A DNA stretch of 64,000 nucleotides from Takakia lepidozioides (GCA_030704615.1 CM060732.1:63467053-63531052), one strand, 5' to 3'; numbered from the stretch's first letter, positions 49,956-60,960 are shown. Program-made: numbers and translations. The notes: generated by a model not told the origin, from the letters alone.

Positions 49956-50460
49956 ACAGGCCACAGGGCACAGCCTGTCACAGCCCGCCACAGCCCATCA
50001 CAGCCCATCACAACCTGTCACAGCTCGCCACAGCTTGTCACAGCCCGTCACAGCCCCTCATAGCCCGTCACGGCCCCACAGGCCACAGGGCACAGCCTGC
50101 CATAGCCCGCCACAGCCCGTCACAGCCCCACAGGCCACTGGGCACAGCCTGTTACAGCCCCTCACAGCCCATCACAACTCGCCACAGCCCCACAGGCCAC
50201 AAGGCACAGCCTGTCACAACCCCTCATAGCTCGTCACAGCCCCACATGCCACAGGACACAACCTGTCACAGCCCCTCACAGCCCGTCACAGCCCGCCACA
50301 GCCTGTCGCAGCCCCTCACAGCCCGTCACAACCCCACAGGCCACATGGCACAACCTGTCACAGCCCCTCATAGCCCCACAGGCCACAAGGCATAGCCTGT
50401 CACAGCCACCATAGCCAATCACAGCCTGTCACAGCCCGTCACAGCCCCACAGGCCACTCA
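49956..50460 (+). repeat. decamer satellite array 2
   Basis: About 500 bp of CACAGCCCGT-type decamers with the longer CCACAGGCCACAGGGCACAGCC phrase every 50-80 bp. It joins methyltransferase sequence to the LTR. In the un-inverted element this is the part of the 5' array next to the LTR. Confidence 0.92.
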
Positions 50461-52162
50461 TGACAGTTTAGCCATTTCTCCAAGGGGTTTAACCACGCCA
50501 AGCTAGGGTTTGTGTCTCTTGGACTCTCGCTTCTTTGCACCGAGCTATGGCGGCTGTGAAGAAATCAGCAAGGTATTCTTGCTCTTTCGGCTCCCACACA
50601 CCACCAATAATAGCCCTAAGCCATGAGGAAGATGGTTGCCACAAACCAAGCCTTCTTTCTCACTTGGACTCCCCAAACATGCCACTAAACTCAATGGCAA
50701 ACAACCAAGCCTTGATGGTTTCCAGCACTTGTGAGCACTCATTCAAGCGTTTCCCTTGGCCATAGCATTTGTCTTAGAGCCTATTCCAGCCCCCTACACT
50801 TGCCACTTTAAGAGCCATGCTCTATCTAGGCTTGAGGTTGAAACCCCAACTCAGAACACACTCTACAAGTGTCGGACTGTCACATAAGAGCAGATCAGCC
50901 CCTTACTTTCTCTTCTAGTTCTCTAAAGCTTGGAAACAAAAGCCCAATGGACTGAAGGCATGCTCCACACATGCCCCACTCTCACCACCAGAGAATCAGC
51001 CCCTTTGCTTTCTTTCTTGCACCCACCAACCTGAAAATACACGCTTCAGCGGGCTGGAAGCATGCTCCACACATGCCCTACAGGGAAACCAGCTGCTTTC
51101 TTCCTTTCTTGCACTCCCAAACCTGAAAGTACAAGCCTTCAACAGGCTGAAAGCATGCTCCACACATGCATTGCTCTCACATAAGGAAGTCAGCCCTTCC
51201 CTCTTCCTTGCTTGCCCTCCAAGCTTGAAGATGGAAGCTTCAATGAGTTGATAACATGCTCCACACATGCAACCTCTTCACACAAGAGGTATCAGCCCCC
51301 TATCTTGGCTCCTTACCTCCTTGATGCTCTCTAAGACAAGACTAAGCACTCCGCAGCCCTTGCCAAGCTCCTGAAACCCTAAGGCTTACATTTCCAGCCA
51401 CAAGACACTCCTCTTGTGTTGCAAGAGCTCTTCTTCCAAGCTCTGAAACCCTAGGTGCACATTCCATGGCCTTGCCGCACCTCTTAGCTCCTGTTCCAGC
51501 CCTGCTCTTGCCATGACAAGAGCCCTCTCAATGCTGAAGCTCGAGATTGAAACCCAATCTCAACATACTCCACAAAGTGCACTGATTTGCCCCAAGCCAA
51601 ATCAGCCTTTTCGCTTGGTCTTGCAATCCTGCAGCATGGTGCTTTCATCTCTGAAGCTGAAGATCGAATGCCAAGGTCTACCACCTCGTAACCCACATCG
51701 CCTCCGCTTTTAACAACCAATAGCTCCACGGTGCTCCTTGCATAATAACCTGGTTTCTCTCATTCTCAAGCAAAAACCACAAGTGCTACAACTAACTCGT
51801 ATCTAGCACTCACAGATACGAGCTCATCTTTCTCGAGTGATAAAGAAGAAGAATACAAGCACAAGCTTATGCGAGCTCACAGCTGAAGCATAAACTCATG
51901 CATATATAACCTCATCACTCAAATACAAGTCAAGCCAAGTGCACCCCACGCCATGGGGAATCCACACTACGGCGCCATAGCTAGAGGCGGTGAGGCTCAA
52001 CTTGAGAAAGATGAGCCTCCCGCGCTTGCCGTGAAGATAACCACTCCAGGGCCTAAAGCTGCCTTGACCCCTGGATTGACACTTGGGCCAATACCAAATG
52101 TCAATATGTAAAAGCTAGCTATTTCATAGCTAGTTTCACACTAGTGGTAAAATAACTTGACA
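50461..52162 (-). repeat. LTR of copy 1, 1,702 bp
   Basis: Plus-strand limits are TGACAGTTTAGCC at 50,461 and AACTTGACA at 52,162, so in element sense it runs TGTCAAG...CTGTCA with TG/CA ends. It matches 58,199-60,040 over nearly its whole length. A TATATA (about 51,901-51,907), some 260 bp inside the upstream end, is a possible promoter. Around 50,959, 51,061, 51,154 and 51,255 the phrase CATGCTCCACACATGC recurs at 93-102-bp spacing, a four-unit internal repeat. I see no standard tRNA primer-binding site next to its downstream end; satellite starts immediately. Confidence 0.85.
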
Positions 52163-53481
52163 CAGTAACAGTCCACAATGATGGTGTTCAAAAATCCATA
52201 GCGGAGACATTTCTTATCGGATTCATGATTGGAGAGTTGCTATGGGTGCGTATTGAAACTAGGAATCCAATGACATATATAGTTGTTGGTTTAAATGAGT
52301 TAATTCAATTTCAATTGATGACACCATCAATTGCAGTCATCTAAAACTGTGCTGGTAACGTCCATTTTGGTCCAGTCAACCCTGCATTCACCTAGATTTG
52401 AAGATGGTTGCACAACGGACAGCTGATAATGCATGCACTTCTAGGGATTTTTTTTTGCTCTTTTGGATGATGTTTTCTTTTCCTACCCACCACAATCAAT
52501 GTTTTTCTTTGGTGATCCCTTTTTGCCCCTGCATTGTTTTCTCCCACTTGTAGTTTCACATTTCCAAACCCCCTTCCCCCCGGGTCTTTTTTTTCTATAT
52601 ATTGATCCCATTTTGTCCGATCCCCCAAGTATCAGCTCTCGTTTAGGTCGATCCCCCAGGTGTCACCTCTATGTTGTTTGATCTCCCACGTGTCAATTCC
52701 CTTGATGTCCGATCCCCCAACATTTGTTCCCCCCTAATTTGCGAACCCCACGTGTGACCAGTTTCTCATCATCCTCCTCCACCTGGCCCTCCCGCTTGCC
52801 CGCGTACCCTCAGGTTCCTCGGCCACCCCCCCCCCCCAACCCGCTCGTCCGCCCCACCCTCGATTCTCCCCGATCCCCCACCATCAACGCCCCCTCCCTT
52901 CAACGGCACGATCCCCGCGCACCTCGCTATCTCGCCCCGCCCCATCAATCCCCCCTCACTTGCATCCCTGATCCCACAACCCGTCCCCTCCGCCATGTGG
53001 CAGGGCCCCGCTGTCGATCCCCCCCCCCCGCCATCGAGGCCCCCTCACTTGCACGGAGGCGATCCCACGCCCGACCCCCCGCCATCAGTCCCCCCTCCGT
53101 GCCCCCCTAACCACGGCTGTCGATGCCCCATCCGTAAACGGCACATCCCCCGGCAGCTGCTACTCTACTGCAGACCGTTTAGGCATGGCAGCTGCTATGA
53201 CGACTTTAGTAGTACATGAAGTAAAGTGTCTTTCATGCAGTCCAGATTTGGGTGGGATCTTGGATGCAGATTTGCCGCCAGGCCAGATTGATGGCTCAAT
53301 TAGGTATCAGATACGTGTACATGAATGGGGGCTTATTTGCGATTGTGATCCTGCGATTCCAGCCCCTCTTTGCTTTCATTTTCATGCACTAAATTGTATC
53401 TTTCTTTGGTGTCAGCATTCTGATTATTTGGGGAGGGGTACTAGTATGTCATGTGTTTTTATGTGTTTAGGGCTTTGGTGG
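52163..53481. other. unassigned 1.3 kb between the two retroelement copies
   Basis: Not similar to either copy. It opens with a 58-codon frame (52,163-52,342; SIAETFLIGFMIGELLWVRI) ending in TAA. Next come loose repeats of GATCCCCCAAGTGTCA (52,619-52,735), a very C-rich stretch (52,790-53,110), and a frame from 53,185 (CLSCSPDLGGILDADLPPGQ). I recognise none of these. It may be pre-insertion host DNA or a third element. Confidence 0.4.
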
Positions 53482-54121
53482 CTATCCACTGTGAGATGTG
53501 CTGGCCGCTGCACCCCATCAAATGCACGCTTGGAGCAATGCGGGTGGCATCAAGTTAGTCCACCATAGCCGTGGACGATGAGCCCGTGACCCCACTGTAG
53601 CTGCATCTAGCAACACTGCTGACCCAAGCCATGACCGGACTTGATGCACACTGGCCATCACCCTGGCCCGAGAATCGCCCATTAGTGGCACATTCTCCCA
53701 GATGAATGCTGGAGATACAGCTTGATGAAGCTGCAAGTGGCGCAAAACCCGCACCATCTCCCAAAACAGACCCGACCTCGAGTCTCGCAATCCATTGCCA
53801 TGCCCGGCTGATGAATGCCCTTGGCAGGGCCAACCTGCCACTACCAGATCAATGGAGCCAACCCACTCCCAAATCCCGCGCCCCCAGCAACGAATGCTGT
53901 TGGCAAGGCCTGCTGATATCCACGAATTGCAGACACCGACAACAACTCAGGGTACCGCTGCACCAACTGAGCAACATGGCGAAGTGAAATGCATCGTGCA
54001 GTCTCATCCCTCTCCACATACAGGTAACGCCAAACTCGTACACCTGCCTGTAACACAGCAGCCAATCCAGTGCTGATCCCACCAAACAAGTCCAGAAGAC
54101 AAATGCCTGTATCCGGATACT
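53482..54121 (-). pseudogene. C5 DNA methyltransferase of copy 2 (motifs I-VIII)
   Basis: Motif I LLDLFGGISTGLAAVLQAG at 54,098-54,042; RYLYVERDETAR; motif IV GWPCQGHSSAG with catalytic Cys at about 53,824-53,826; GLRDSRSGLFWEMVRVL; ENVPLMGD; then, uninterrupted, VHQVRSWLGSAVLLDAATVG and RAHRPRLWWTNL (motif VIII). There is one frameshift between motifs I and IV (near 53,890). It ends before the target-recognition region, motif IX and motif X. It sits directly after the protease. The catalytic residues are all present in what remains. The style of motif IV plus GLRDSRSGLF resembles bacterial/phage-type DCM enzymes, but the deeper origin cannot be told by eye. Confidence 0.9.
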
Positions 54122-55100
54122 GCCACACAATAGGTGTGGTGTCCAATGGAGACAACTGAGGTGGTCTTGGTGCAATCCCCGCACTCTCCTCCTCTCCTGA
54201 CGGTACAAAAGCCTCCACCCAGGCTTGTTGCACCCGTTGATCAGCATCCCGCTGCAAATCCTTGCTCGTGCCCCACAATGGAGTCTGAGCAACCATGGTA
54301 GGCAACTCCGCCATACCATACATGTCATCCTGCTCTCCCGGAGGTGGCACATCCTCTGAATGAGCGTTGCCCTCAAGCAACTCTCTAGGCCAACTCACTG
54401 CCGCTGTGAATGCTGCTAGTGTCGGCATCTTGCCTCGCTGGGCAACCGCAACTCCTCATATGAACGTCACAGGGAGCTGCACACGCCGACCCTCCCCTGA
54501 CTGCCATGCAGGCCTATAGGAAGCTGATTCCTCCCAAAAATCCAGGGTGAAGCCCATGGGATACAACACTGCCCCACCAACCAGGACATCGTATGAGACC
54601 GCGTCTGTCACAATGGCCTTGGCTCGCATCACTGAGCTATCTGTAGGGTGATCCGGCCGTAGTCTGATAGCCAATTCACACCGTGTCATGCCCCGAGCCT
54701 GCTCCGATTCTCCCAGAGACGTATGTATCTAGAAAGGACAAGGCTCCATATCCGCCTCCGTGATGCCCAAGCCTGCAATAGCAGCTCTGCCCAGCATCAA
54801 TGCCTGAGCTCCCGAGTCCAGCAAGACCCGCAGTGGCTGGTACCTCTTGCCTGCCGATCCACTCAAACAAAAAATGCCATCCTGGTTGTCTAACATGACA
54901 ACTCCAGGTATCACCATGGCGCGCTCAATAGCTGGCCTAGCTGGCAGCTCCATCAACCTGGCAGCTGCAGCTTGCCATGACGCCGCCGTGGCAGTCTTGA
55001 CCCTCAAATCCGAGGATCCCTCCGGCACTACATCTCCCACTATCTCCGCAGAAGATGAAGTAACCTCCTCACTCTCACAGAGTGTAGCTGCCAGCCTGAA
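54122..55100 (-). pseudogene. protease region of copy 2
   Basis: This copy keeps the aspartic protease active site RVLLDSGAQALMLG (about 54,785-54,830), with GRAAIAGLGITEADMEP downstream. An in-frame stop follows at about 54,729-54,731. Then come MTRCELAIRLRPDHPTDSS, VSYDVLVGGAVLYPMGFTLDFW and the acidic connector (ELLEGNAHSEDVPPP) leading to the methyltransferase. Retropepsin cleaves the Gag-Pol polyprotein. Confidence 0.82.
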
Positions 55101-57041
55101 CACCTCAGCTGGTCTTACCCCCGACGTCGCAATCATGGTAGCCGAGAACAATGGAGCCTGACACACAGATGTGGCCGCTCCTAGCAGCACACTAGCTGCC
55201 GTAGCCTTGACAACACTAGGTAGTGGTGCTACCCGTGTAGCTCTCCCCAGTGGCATAATAACCTCCGCCTCGGTAACAGTCGGGCGAGAACTAGGTGCCA
55301 TGGATGGCGTCGACACTGTCTCCGCCAATGTGAATGACTGAGGAAGCCTAGCCTGACGGCTTGCCTCCCCATGCTGTGGATCCAACTCCACCTCTGCACC
55401 TCGTGGCTCAGGAACTCGTGCTGCTCCTCGAATCACGGCTGCAGCAGACTCCACCTGCACTAGTGGTAGTGCTGCTCCACACATGAATCCCATGCCTCCC
55501 ATATCTCCTCCCTCAGGAGCAGGAGGTGGACCATCCGGCCTTAGAGCCGGTACAACCTCAGCTGTAGTCATGGCAGCGAGCCTCTGCTCTAGCTGCTGAA
55601 GCCGGTTGGCCATGCCTTGGTCAACACTCTGACCTCCGCGTCCTTGGCCATGTTGAGCTTGCCCTTGGCCTGCACCTCGTGGCTGGCCACCTCATCCTCT
55701 CCGGGCTGCTCCACCTCGCCCCCGGCCACCATTGTTCCCTTGGAACTGGCCTGGGCGCAACTCAGGATGCAAACCATAACACTGGGCCTCTCCATGCCCG
55801 TGCTTGCCACAATGCCCACACTGCAACTGTGCAGGCTGTGCATGTGCCGGCCCTTTGCCTCCCTCTGGGCAATCCTTCTGGACATGGGGTCCTCCACATG
55901 TCCAGCACACCACATCTGCCCGTTGTTGGCCAGCAAATGAAAGGAGAAACCCCTGCATCTGAGGTCCTCTCTGCCTTCCCTGAGCTTCATCTGAGCCCCC
56001 TTGTTGCCTTGAGCACATTGAGGTAGTGGTTGGCTAGGAGCACCACTACCCCGTGGTGTCTCCTTAGCAAATCCCACCATGACCACTCGTTCCTCCACCA
56101 TGTTGAGCTCTATCCGCTCTGCCAGCAAAAACACATTTGCTAAGGTGGGTTGGGCCGCTTGTAGAAGAGTTGCATCCCGCACCCTTCTCCTCAGCTCCTT
56201 GTCCAATATCCCATACCAGAATTGGACTGCCTGAGCTTCCGTAACCCCTTGGGTTACATTTATCAAGCGCCTCATGCGAGTGAAAGCCTCCCTCAAGCTC
56301 TCGGTCGGCTTCCGTTGGAACTCTTGCAAGCTCCGCAACTTCTCTGTCCTCACCCCTTGGTAGTTCCCTCTAAACTCTTCGAAGAACTCCACAATAGGGT
56401 TGAAGGCAGGCACGGGTACTAGTGCCGGTGCGGTAGTGGCTTGGGTGGACGTCGTAGCTACTGTACCACCAGTCCCACTAGTCCCACTGCTCTCTACTCG
56501 CTGAAGCTGCCGGTGCAGCGGCAGGTGTAGCCACTGCCCTCGTGGCTCTAGTGCCCCTAGTGATCGAGACATAGTCGGGTGACCAGTGCATCCTCCACTC
56601 CTCGATCTCAACCTCATGCCCCCGCCTGAACTCATGGTAATCATCCATAAGCGGCCCCTCAAGGTGCTGAAACAGCCCCTTCCATGCCATGAAAGGCGTA
56701 AATAGTTGTGGATTGTGCATTTGTTGCAAATCACACCAACTATCAAACTCTTGGATAAAATCATCCAACTCGATGGTGCCCACCGCCCCAGAGTACCTTC
56801 GTGGCCCCTTGGTAGCTCCATACATCTCCTCCATTGTGTCCCACAACAATGGCAAAGAAACAACTTGCACCGCCGGTATGAGTCCTCCTGATTCACAATC
56901 CGAATCAGAACCTTCCGTAGAAGACACAGGAGGTGAAGGTGGCCTAAACCGCACACCTTGTCTCATGTACCCACTAGTATCGCTAGTACTCGAACCGGCA
57001 CTGTCCCCAGCAACTAGTGGCACCTCCGTGTTGACACTCAA
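55101..57041 (-). pseudogene. gag: gag of copy 2
   Basis: Begins near 57,041 and stays open through TIELDDFIQEFDSWCDLQQMHN and EVEIEEWRMHWSPDYVSITRG, where copy 1 is frameshifted. It has its own frameshift near 56,485 (Ser/Gly-rich linker). The capsid domain is at about 56,420-56,090 (FNPIVEFFEEFRGNYQGV). Knuckles CWTC...C and CGHC...C are at 55,907-55,869 and 55,820-55,779 in the -1 frame, exactly as in copy 1. A long Ala/Pro-rich tail (55,610-55,100) links to the protease. Confidence 0.88.
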
Positions 57042-57339
57042 CCGGTCATGAACATGTCCCTAACCCCCTCTCCACAAGGTAACCGGGTAGAGAACCTGTT
57101 GCGGCTTATGGTTTGGAATACTAAGTTCCTAATATAGCCTACACCTGTACTTGCATGACCATGGGAATCATGAAGATACTCCTCAAACCGCCCTCCACGA
57201 GCTTCAAAATTCGGCCTTCAAGACCACATGCCAGTCCTTAGGCAGTCCACCAGTGCCTCCACGAGTCAGCACATGCCGTCCACAGGTCAACACGGGCCAC
57301 CACAGACCAGCACAGGCCCACACAGCTCACTGGTCATAG

Positions 57340-58198
57340 CCGTCACAGTCCCACAGGCCACTGGGCACAGCCTGTCACAGCCCCTCGCCCGTCACAGCTT
57401 GCCACAGCTCGTCACAGCCCCACAGGCCACAGAGCACAGCCCCGCACAGCCCGTCACAGCTCGCCACAGCCTGTCACAGCCCGTCACAGCCCCACAGGCC
57501 CATTGGGCACAGCCTATCACAGCCCCGCACAGCCCCCCGCAGCCCATCACAGCCCCACAGGCCACTGGGCACAGCCTGTCACAGCCCCAAAGGCTTCAGG
57601 CACGGCCTGTCACAGCCCCTCACAGCCCATCACAGCCCCAAAGACCACGGGCACAGCCTGTCACAGTCCCTCACAGCCCATCACAGCCCCCAAAGGCCTC
57701 AGGCACGGCCTGTCACAGCCCCTCACAGCCCCAAAGGCCACGGGCACAGCCTGTCACAGTCCCTCACAGCCCATCACAACCCCAAAGGCCTCAGGCACGG
57801 CCTGTCACAGCCCCTCACAGCCCCTCACAGCCCCAAAGGCCACGGGCACAGCCTGTCACAGCCACAGCCCCACAGGCCACTGGGCACAGCCTGTCACAAC
57901 CCCTCACAGCCCGTCACAGCCCGTCACAGCCCCCAAGGCCACTGGCGCAGCCCGTCACAGGCCCTCACAGCCCGTCACAACCCCGAAGGCCACCGCACAG
58001 GCCCTCACAGGCCCTCACAGCCCCAGCACCTGACAGCCCGTCACAGCCCGTCACAGCCCCGAAGGCCACCGGCGCAGCCCGGCACAGCCCGTCACAGCCC
58101 CAAAGGCTAGGGGCGCAGCCCGTCACAGCCCCTCATAGCCCGTCACAGCCCCAGAAGGCCACCGGCACAGCCCGTCACAGCCCCATACATGGCCGCTC
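57340..58198 (+). repeat. decamer satellite array 3
   Basis: The longest array, about 860 bp, between the leader and LTR of copy 2. Units CACAGCCCGT/CAT/CCT alternate with spacer phrases such as CCCAAAGGCCTCAGGCACGG. It contains a higher-order period of roughly 100 bp around 57,590-57,870. Read as codons it gives an open Ser-Gln-Pro-Val-Thr-Ala repeat of over 200 residues, probably a by-product of the 10-bp period. Confidence 0.92.
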
Positions 58199-60040
58199 TG
58201 GCAGTTTAGCCATTTCTCCAAGGGGTTTAGCCACGCCAAGCTAGGGTTTGTGTCTCTTGGACTCTAGGCTTCTTTCCACCGAGCTATGGCGGCTGTGAGG
58301 AAATCAGCAAGGTATTCTTGCTCTTTCGGCTCCCACACACCACCATAGTAGCCCTAAGCCATGAGGTGGTTGCCACAAACCAAGCCTTCTTTCTCACTTA
58401 GCCTCCCCAAACACGCCACTAAACTCAATGACAAACAACCAAGCCCTACTGGTTCCCAGCCCTTGTGAGCACTCATTCAAGCACTCTCCTTGGCCATAGC
58501 ATCTATCTTAGAGCCTATTCCAGCCCCCTACACCTGCTGCTTCAAGAGTTGCGCTCCCTTCAAGCTTGAAGTTGAAACCCCAACTCACATAGGCCCTACA
58601 AGTGCTTTTCTTTCACTCCAAGTGGAAACCAGCCCTAGACCTTCCGTTCTAGCTCTCTAAAGCTTGAAAACAAGAGCCTCAATGGGCTGAAGGCATGCTC
58701 CACACATGCCCCCACTCTCACCATAAGAGAATCAGCTCATTTGCTTAATTTCTTGCACCCACAAACCTGAAAATACAAGCTTCAGCAGGCTGAAAGCATG
58801 CTCCACATGCCCTACAGGGCCCCTTCCTTCTTTTCTTGCACTCCCACACCTGAAAGTGCAAGCCTTCACCAGGCTGATAGCATGCTCCACACATGCATTG
58901 CCCTCACATAAGGGAAGTCAGCCCTTCCCTCTTCCTTGCTTGCCCTCCAAGCTTGAAGATGGAAGCTTCAATGAGCTGAATACATGCTCCACACATGCAA
59001 CCTCTTCACACAAGAGATATAAGCCCCCTATCTTGGCTCCTTGGCTCCTTGATGCTCTCTAAGACAAGACTAAGCACTCCACAGCCTTTGCCAAGCTCTT
59101 GAAACCCTAAGGCTTACATTTCCAGCCACAAGACACTTCTCTTGTGGTGCAAGAGCTCTTCTTCCAAGCTCTGAAACCCTAGGTGCACATTCCATGGCCT
59201 TGCCGCACCTCTTAGCTCCTGTTCCAGCCCTGCTCTTGCCATGACAAGAGCCCTCTCAATGCTGAAGCTCGAGATTGAAACCCAATCTCATCATACTCCA
59301 CAAAGTGCACTGATTTGCCCCAAGCCAAATCAGCCCTTTCGCTTGGTCTTGCAATTCTTCACACAATGAAAGCTCGCATTCCCAAGTCCAGTTCTCAGCT
59401 TTGCCACCAAAGCCACTATAACCTGCTCTTGACTGGTCCTCTTCCCAATCGTGCTTGCTCATGCATGTACACAATCTGAAACCATCAAGGTGCCCTGGAA
59501 TTACCTGTAGCATGGTGCTTTCATCTCTGAAGCTGAAGATCGAATGCCAAGGTTTACCACCTCGTAACCCACATCGCCTCTGCTTCTAACAACCAAGAGC
59601 TCCACGGTGCTCCTTGCATAACAACCTGGTTTCTCTCATTCTCAAGCAAAAACCACAAGTGCTACAACTAACTCGTATCTAGCACTCATAGATACGAGCT
59701 AATCTTTCTCGAGTGATAAAGAAGAAGAATACAAGCACAAACTCATGCGAGCTCACAAAGCTGAAGCATAAACTCATGCATATATAACCTCATCACTCAA
59801 ATACAAGTCAAGCCAAGTGTACCCCACGCCATGGGGAATCCACACTACGGCGCCATAGCTAGGCGCGGTGAGGCTCAACTTGAGAAAGATGAGCCTCCCG
59901 CGCTTGCCGTGAAGATAACCTTTCCAGGGCCTAAATCTGCCTTGACCCCTGGATTGACACTTGGGCCAATCCCAAATGTCAATATGTAAAAGCTAGCTAT
60001 TTCCTAGCTAGTTTCACACTAGTGGTAAAATAACTTGACA
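58199..60040 (-). repeat. LTR of copy 2, 1,842 bp
   Basis: Limits TGGCAGTTTAGCC at 58,199 and AACTTGACA at 60,040. It is colinear with 50,461-52,162 but has about 150 extra bases at 59,356-59,509 (starting AATTCTTCACACAATGAAAG), inserted here or deleted from copy 1. The CATGCTCCACACATGC internal repeat is present at about 58,694, 58,797 (shortened), 58,879 and 58,983. Confidence 0.85.
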
Positions 60041-60165
60041 CCAATATTGTGGGTAGACAATCCCAAGTGCATCCATGATGCTGTGGGCTGGAAAACGGGT
60101 CTCCAGCTCTCGAACCAAAGCCTTTGCAGCCTTGAACTCCCACAGACCACCCCATCAGTAACCAT
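60041..60165 (-). pseudogene. hAT transposase fragment
   Basis: The minus strand reads GGLWEFKAAKALVRELETRF then PAHSIMDALGIVYPQYW, ending at the retroelement border. A phrase of this kind lies in the central part of some hAT-like transposases, before the dimerisation domain. The retroelement appears to have inserted directly after PQYW. Confidence 0.5.
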
Positions 60166-60630
60166 TCCCCTATTACAAAACATGAAAATCAGAGCTTGCA
60201 AATACAATGCATGACTTGCAAGTTTCCACTCAGAAAAACATCAGGAATTAAACGATTAGTACCTGCACACTCCTGCTTTACCAATCCATGACCTGTGAGA
60301 AAACATCTTCAGTCACAAAGGAAGAGACACCACTGGATAGGTTACGGTGCAAGGCCCATATGTGTTGTCCATTCACCTCAAAGACCAAATGCGTAACTCC
60401 AATAATATTCAGGTCCGTTATCCAACGCATGTGAATAGAGTCATGATTGCAACCAAGCAACATTTTGAATGCCCAAAAAGACATTGACATGATAAAAGGT
60501 TTGGTCACAATACATGCAACACACATCCCCTTGATACACCTTTATGGCAGCCACAAAGTCGCACACAAAAACATCTCTCATCTATGCAAACTTGATGAGA
60601 GGATGGACTGACTTAGGAGGTGCTTTTGCT

Positions 60631-60960
60631 CCACATCTTTGGACTCCCAACAAGGCATGTTCAAGCTCACAATGAAGAGCAATGCAACTGCAGCCATGGC
60701 CCCATATTTTGACACCAACCCCTTGACACATATGTGGCGAACTGTGACTGCCTCGAGGGTCTTGGTGAAGAGTTTTTCAGAGTATATTAAATTAGTAGAG
60801 ATTGCAATGGTGCAGGTGTTGGGAAGCGTTGAAGACAAGCGATGCTTTAGTGCCTCGCTTTCATGAAATCAAAGTTGCGGAACCGACTCACAACCCACTT
60901 GGTTTTGAAAATATTTGCACAACGGTTCTACATGTTGGAAATCTTTTTTGAATGCATTGA
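60631..60960 (+). pseudogene. hAT transposase C-terminal dimerisation domain
   Basis: Plus strand: DSQQGMFKLTMKSNATAAMA, NPLTHMWRTVTASRVLVKSF, then SEYIKLVEIAMVQVLGSVED and KRCFS, followed after a frameshift at about 60,858 by FMKSKLRNRLTTHL. This is the hATC domain, recognisable by E.A...LG...ED.RCFS and KLRNRL. It faces the opposite way from the fragment at 60,041-60,165, although both would belong to one protein. Confidence 0.75.

Larger units (their letters stand above)
37140..52162 (-). mobile_element. DNA-methyltransferase LTR retrotransposon, copy 1 (inverted core, CACTA insertion)
   Basis: A single Gypsy-type element in minus orientation. Right end: complete LTR 50,461-52,162. Left end: only 118 bp of the other LTR (37,140-37,257). 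Between them, the minus strand carries PHD, integrase, RNase H tail and the C-terminal half of a C5-methyltransferase (37,730-40,120). The plus strand carries leader, gag, protease and the N-terminal half of the same methyltransferase (41,150-49,955). The switch of strand is explained by one inversion of 40,121-49,955: its ends are GATGGCCAG at 49,955 and GTGCATCAAG at 40,120, which lie together (2 bp apart) in copy 2. A 5.3-kb CACTA element sits between gag and protease. Reverse transcriptase and the integrase DD core are missing, so the copy is dead. Confidence 0.8.
53482..60040 (-). mobile_element. DNA-methyltransferase LTR retrotransposon, copy 2 (3' truncated)
   Basis: Same family and same orientation as copy 1 but without inversion or CACTA insertion. 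Order on the minus strand: LTR (60,040-58,199), decamer satellite (58,198-57,340), leader (about 57,330-57,060), gag, protease, and methyltransferase to just after motif VIII, where similarity stops at 53,482. The leader is shorter than in copy 1: a deletion of about 430 bp joins ATGCAAGT directly to ACAGGTGTAGG. Several frameshifts and stops make it non-coding as it stands. Confidence 0.85.

Noticed and set aside
49906-50229. Methyltransferase fused to a proline-rich tail
   Set aside because: The frame simply runs from motif VI into satellite at the inversion breakpoint, and upstream stops already break the gene.
52769-53110. Proline-rich protein from the C-rich block
   Set aside because: Low-complexity C runs give open frames on several strands; there is no domain and no conserved start.
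40125-58200. Opposite satellite orientations as terminal inverted repeats of a giant DNA transposon
   Set aside because: The inversion model explains the orientations, reunites the methyltransferase within 2 bp and leaves the LTRs as direct repeats, so no extra element is needed.
57228-58244. Long open frame rich in Ser-Gln-Pro-Val-Thr-Ala repeats
   Set aside because: It is the decamer satellite read as codons. Equivalent open frames exist in several phases and in the other two arrays, so openness comes from the repeat unit lacking stops.
41145-60040. Two elements in head-to-head orientation
   Set aside because: After correcting the internal inversion both copies are in the same minus orientation, as shown by LTR and satellite direction.
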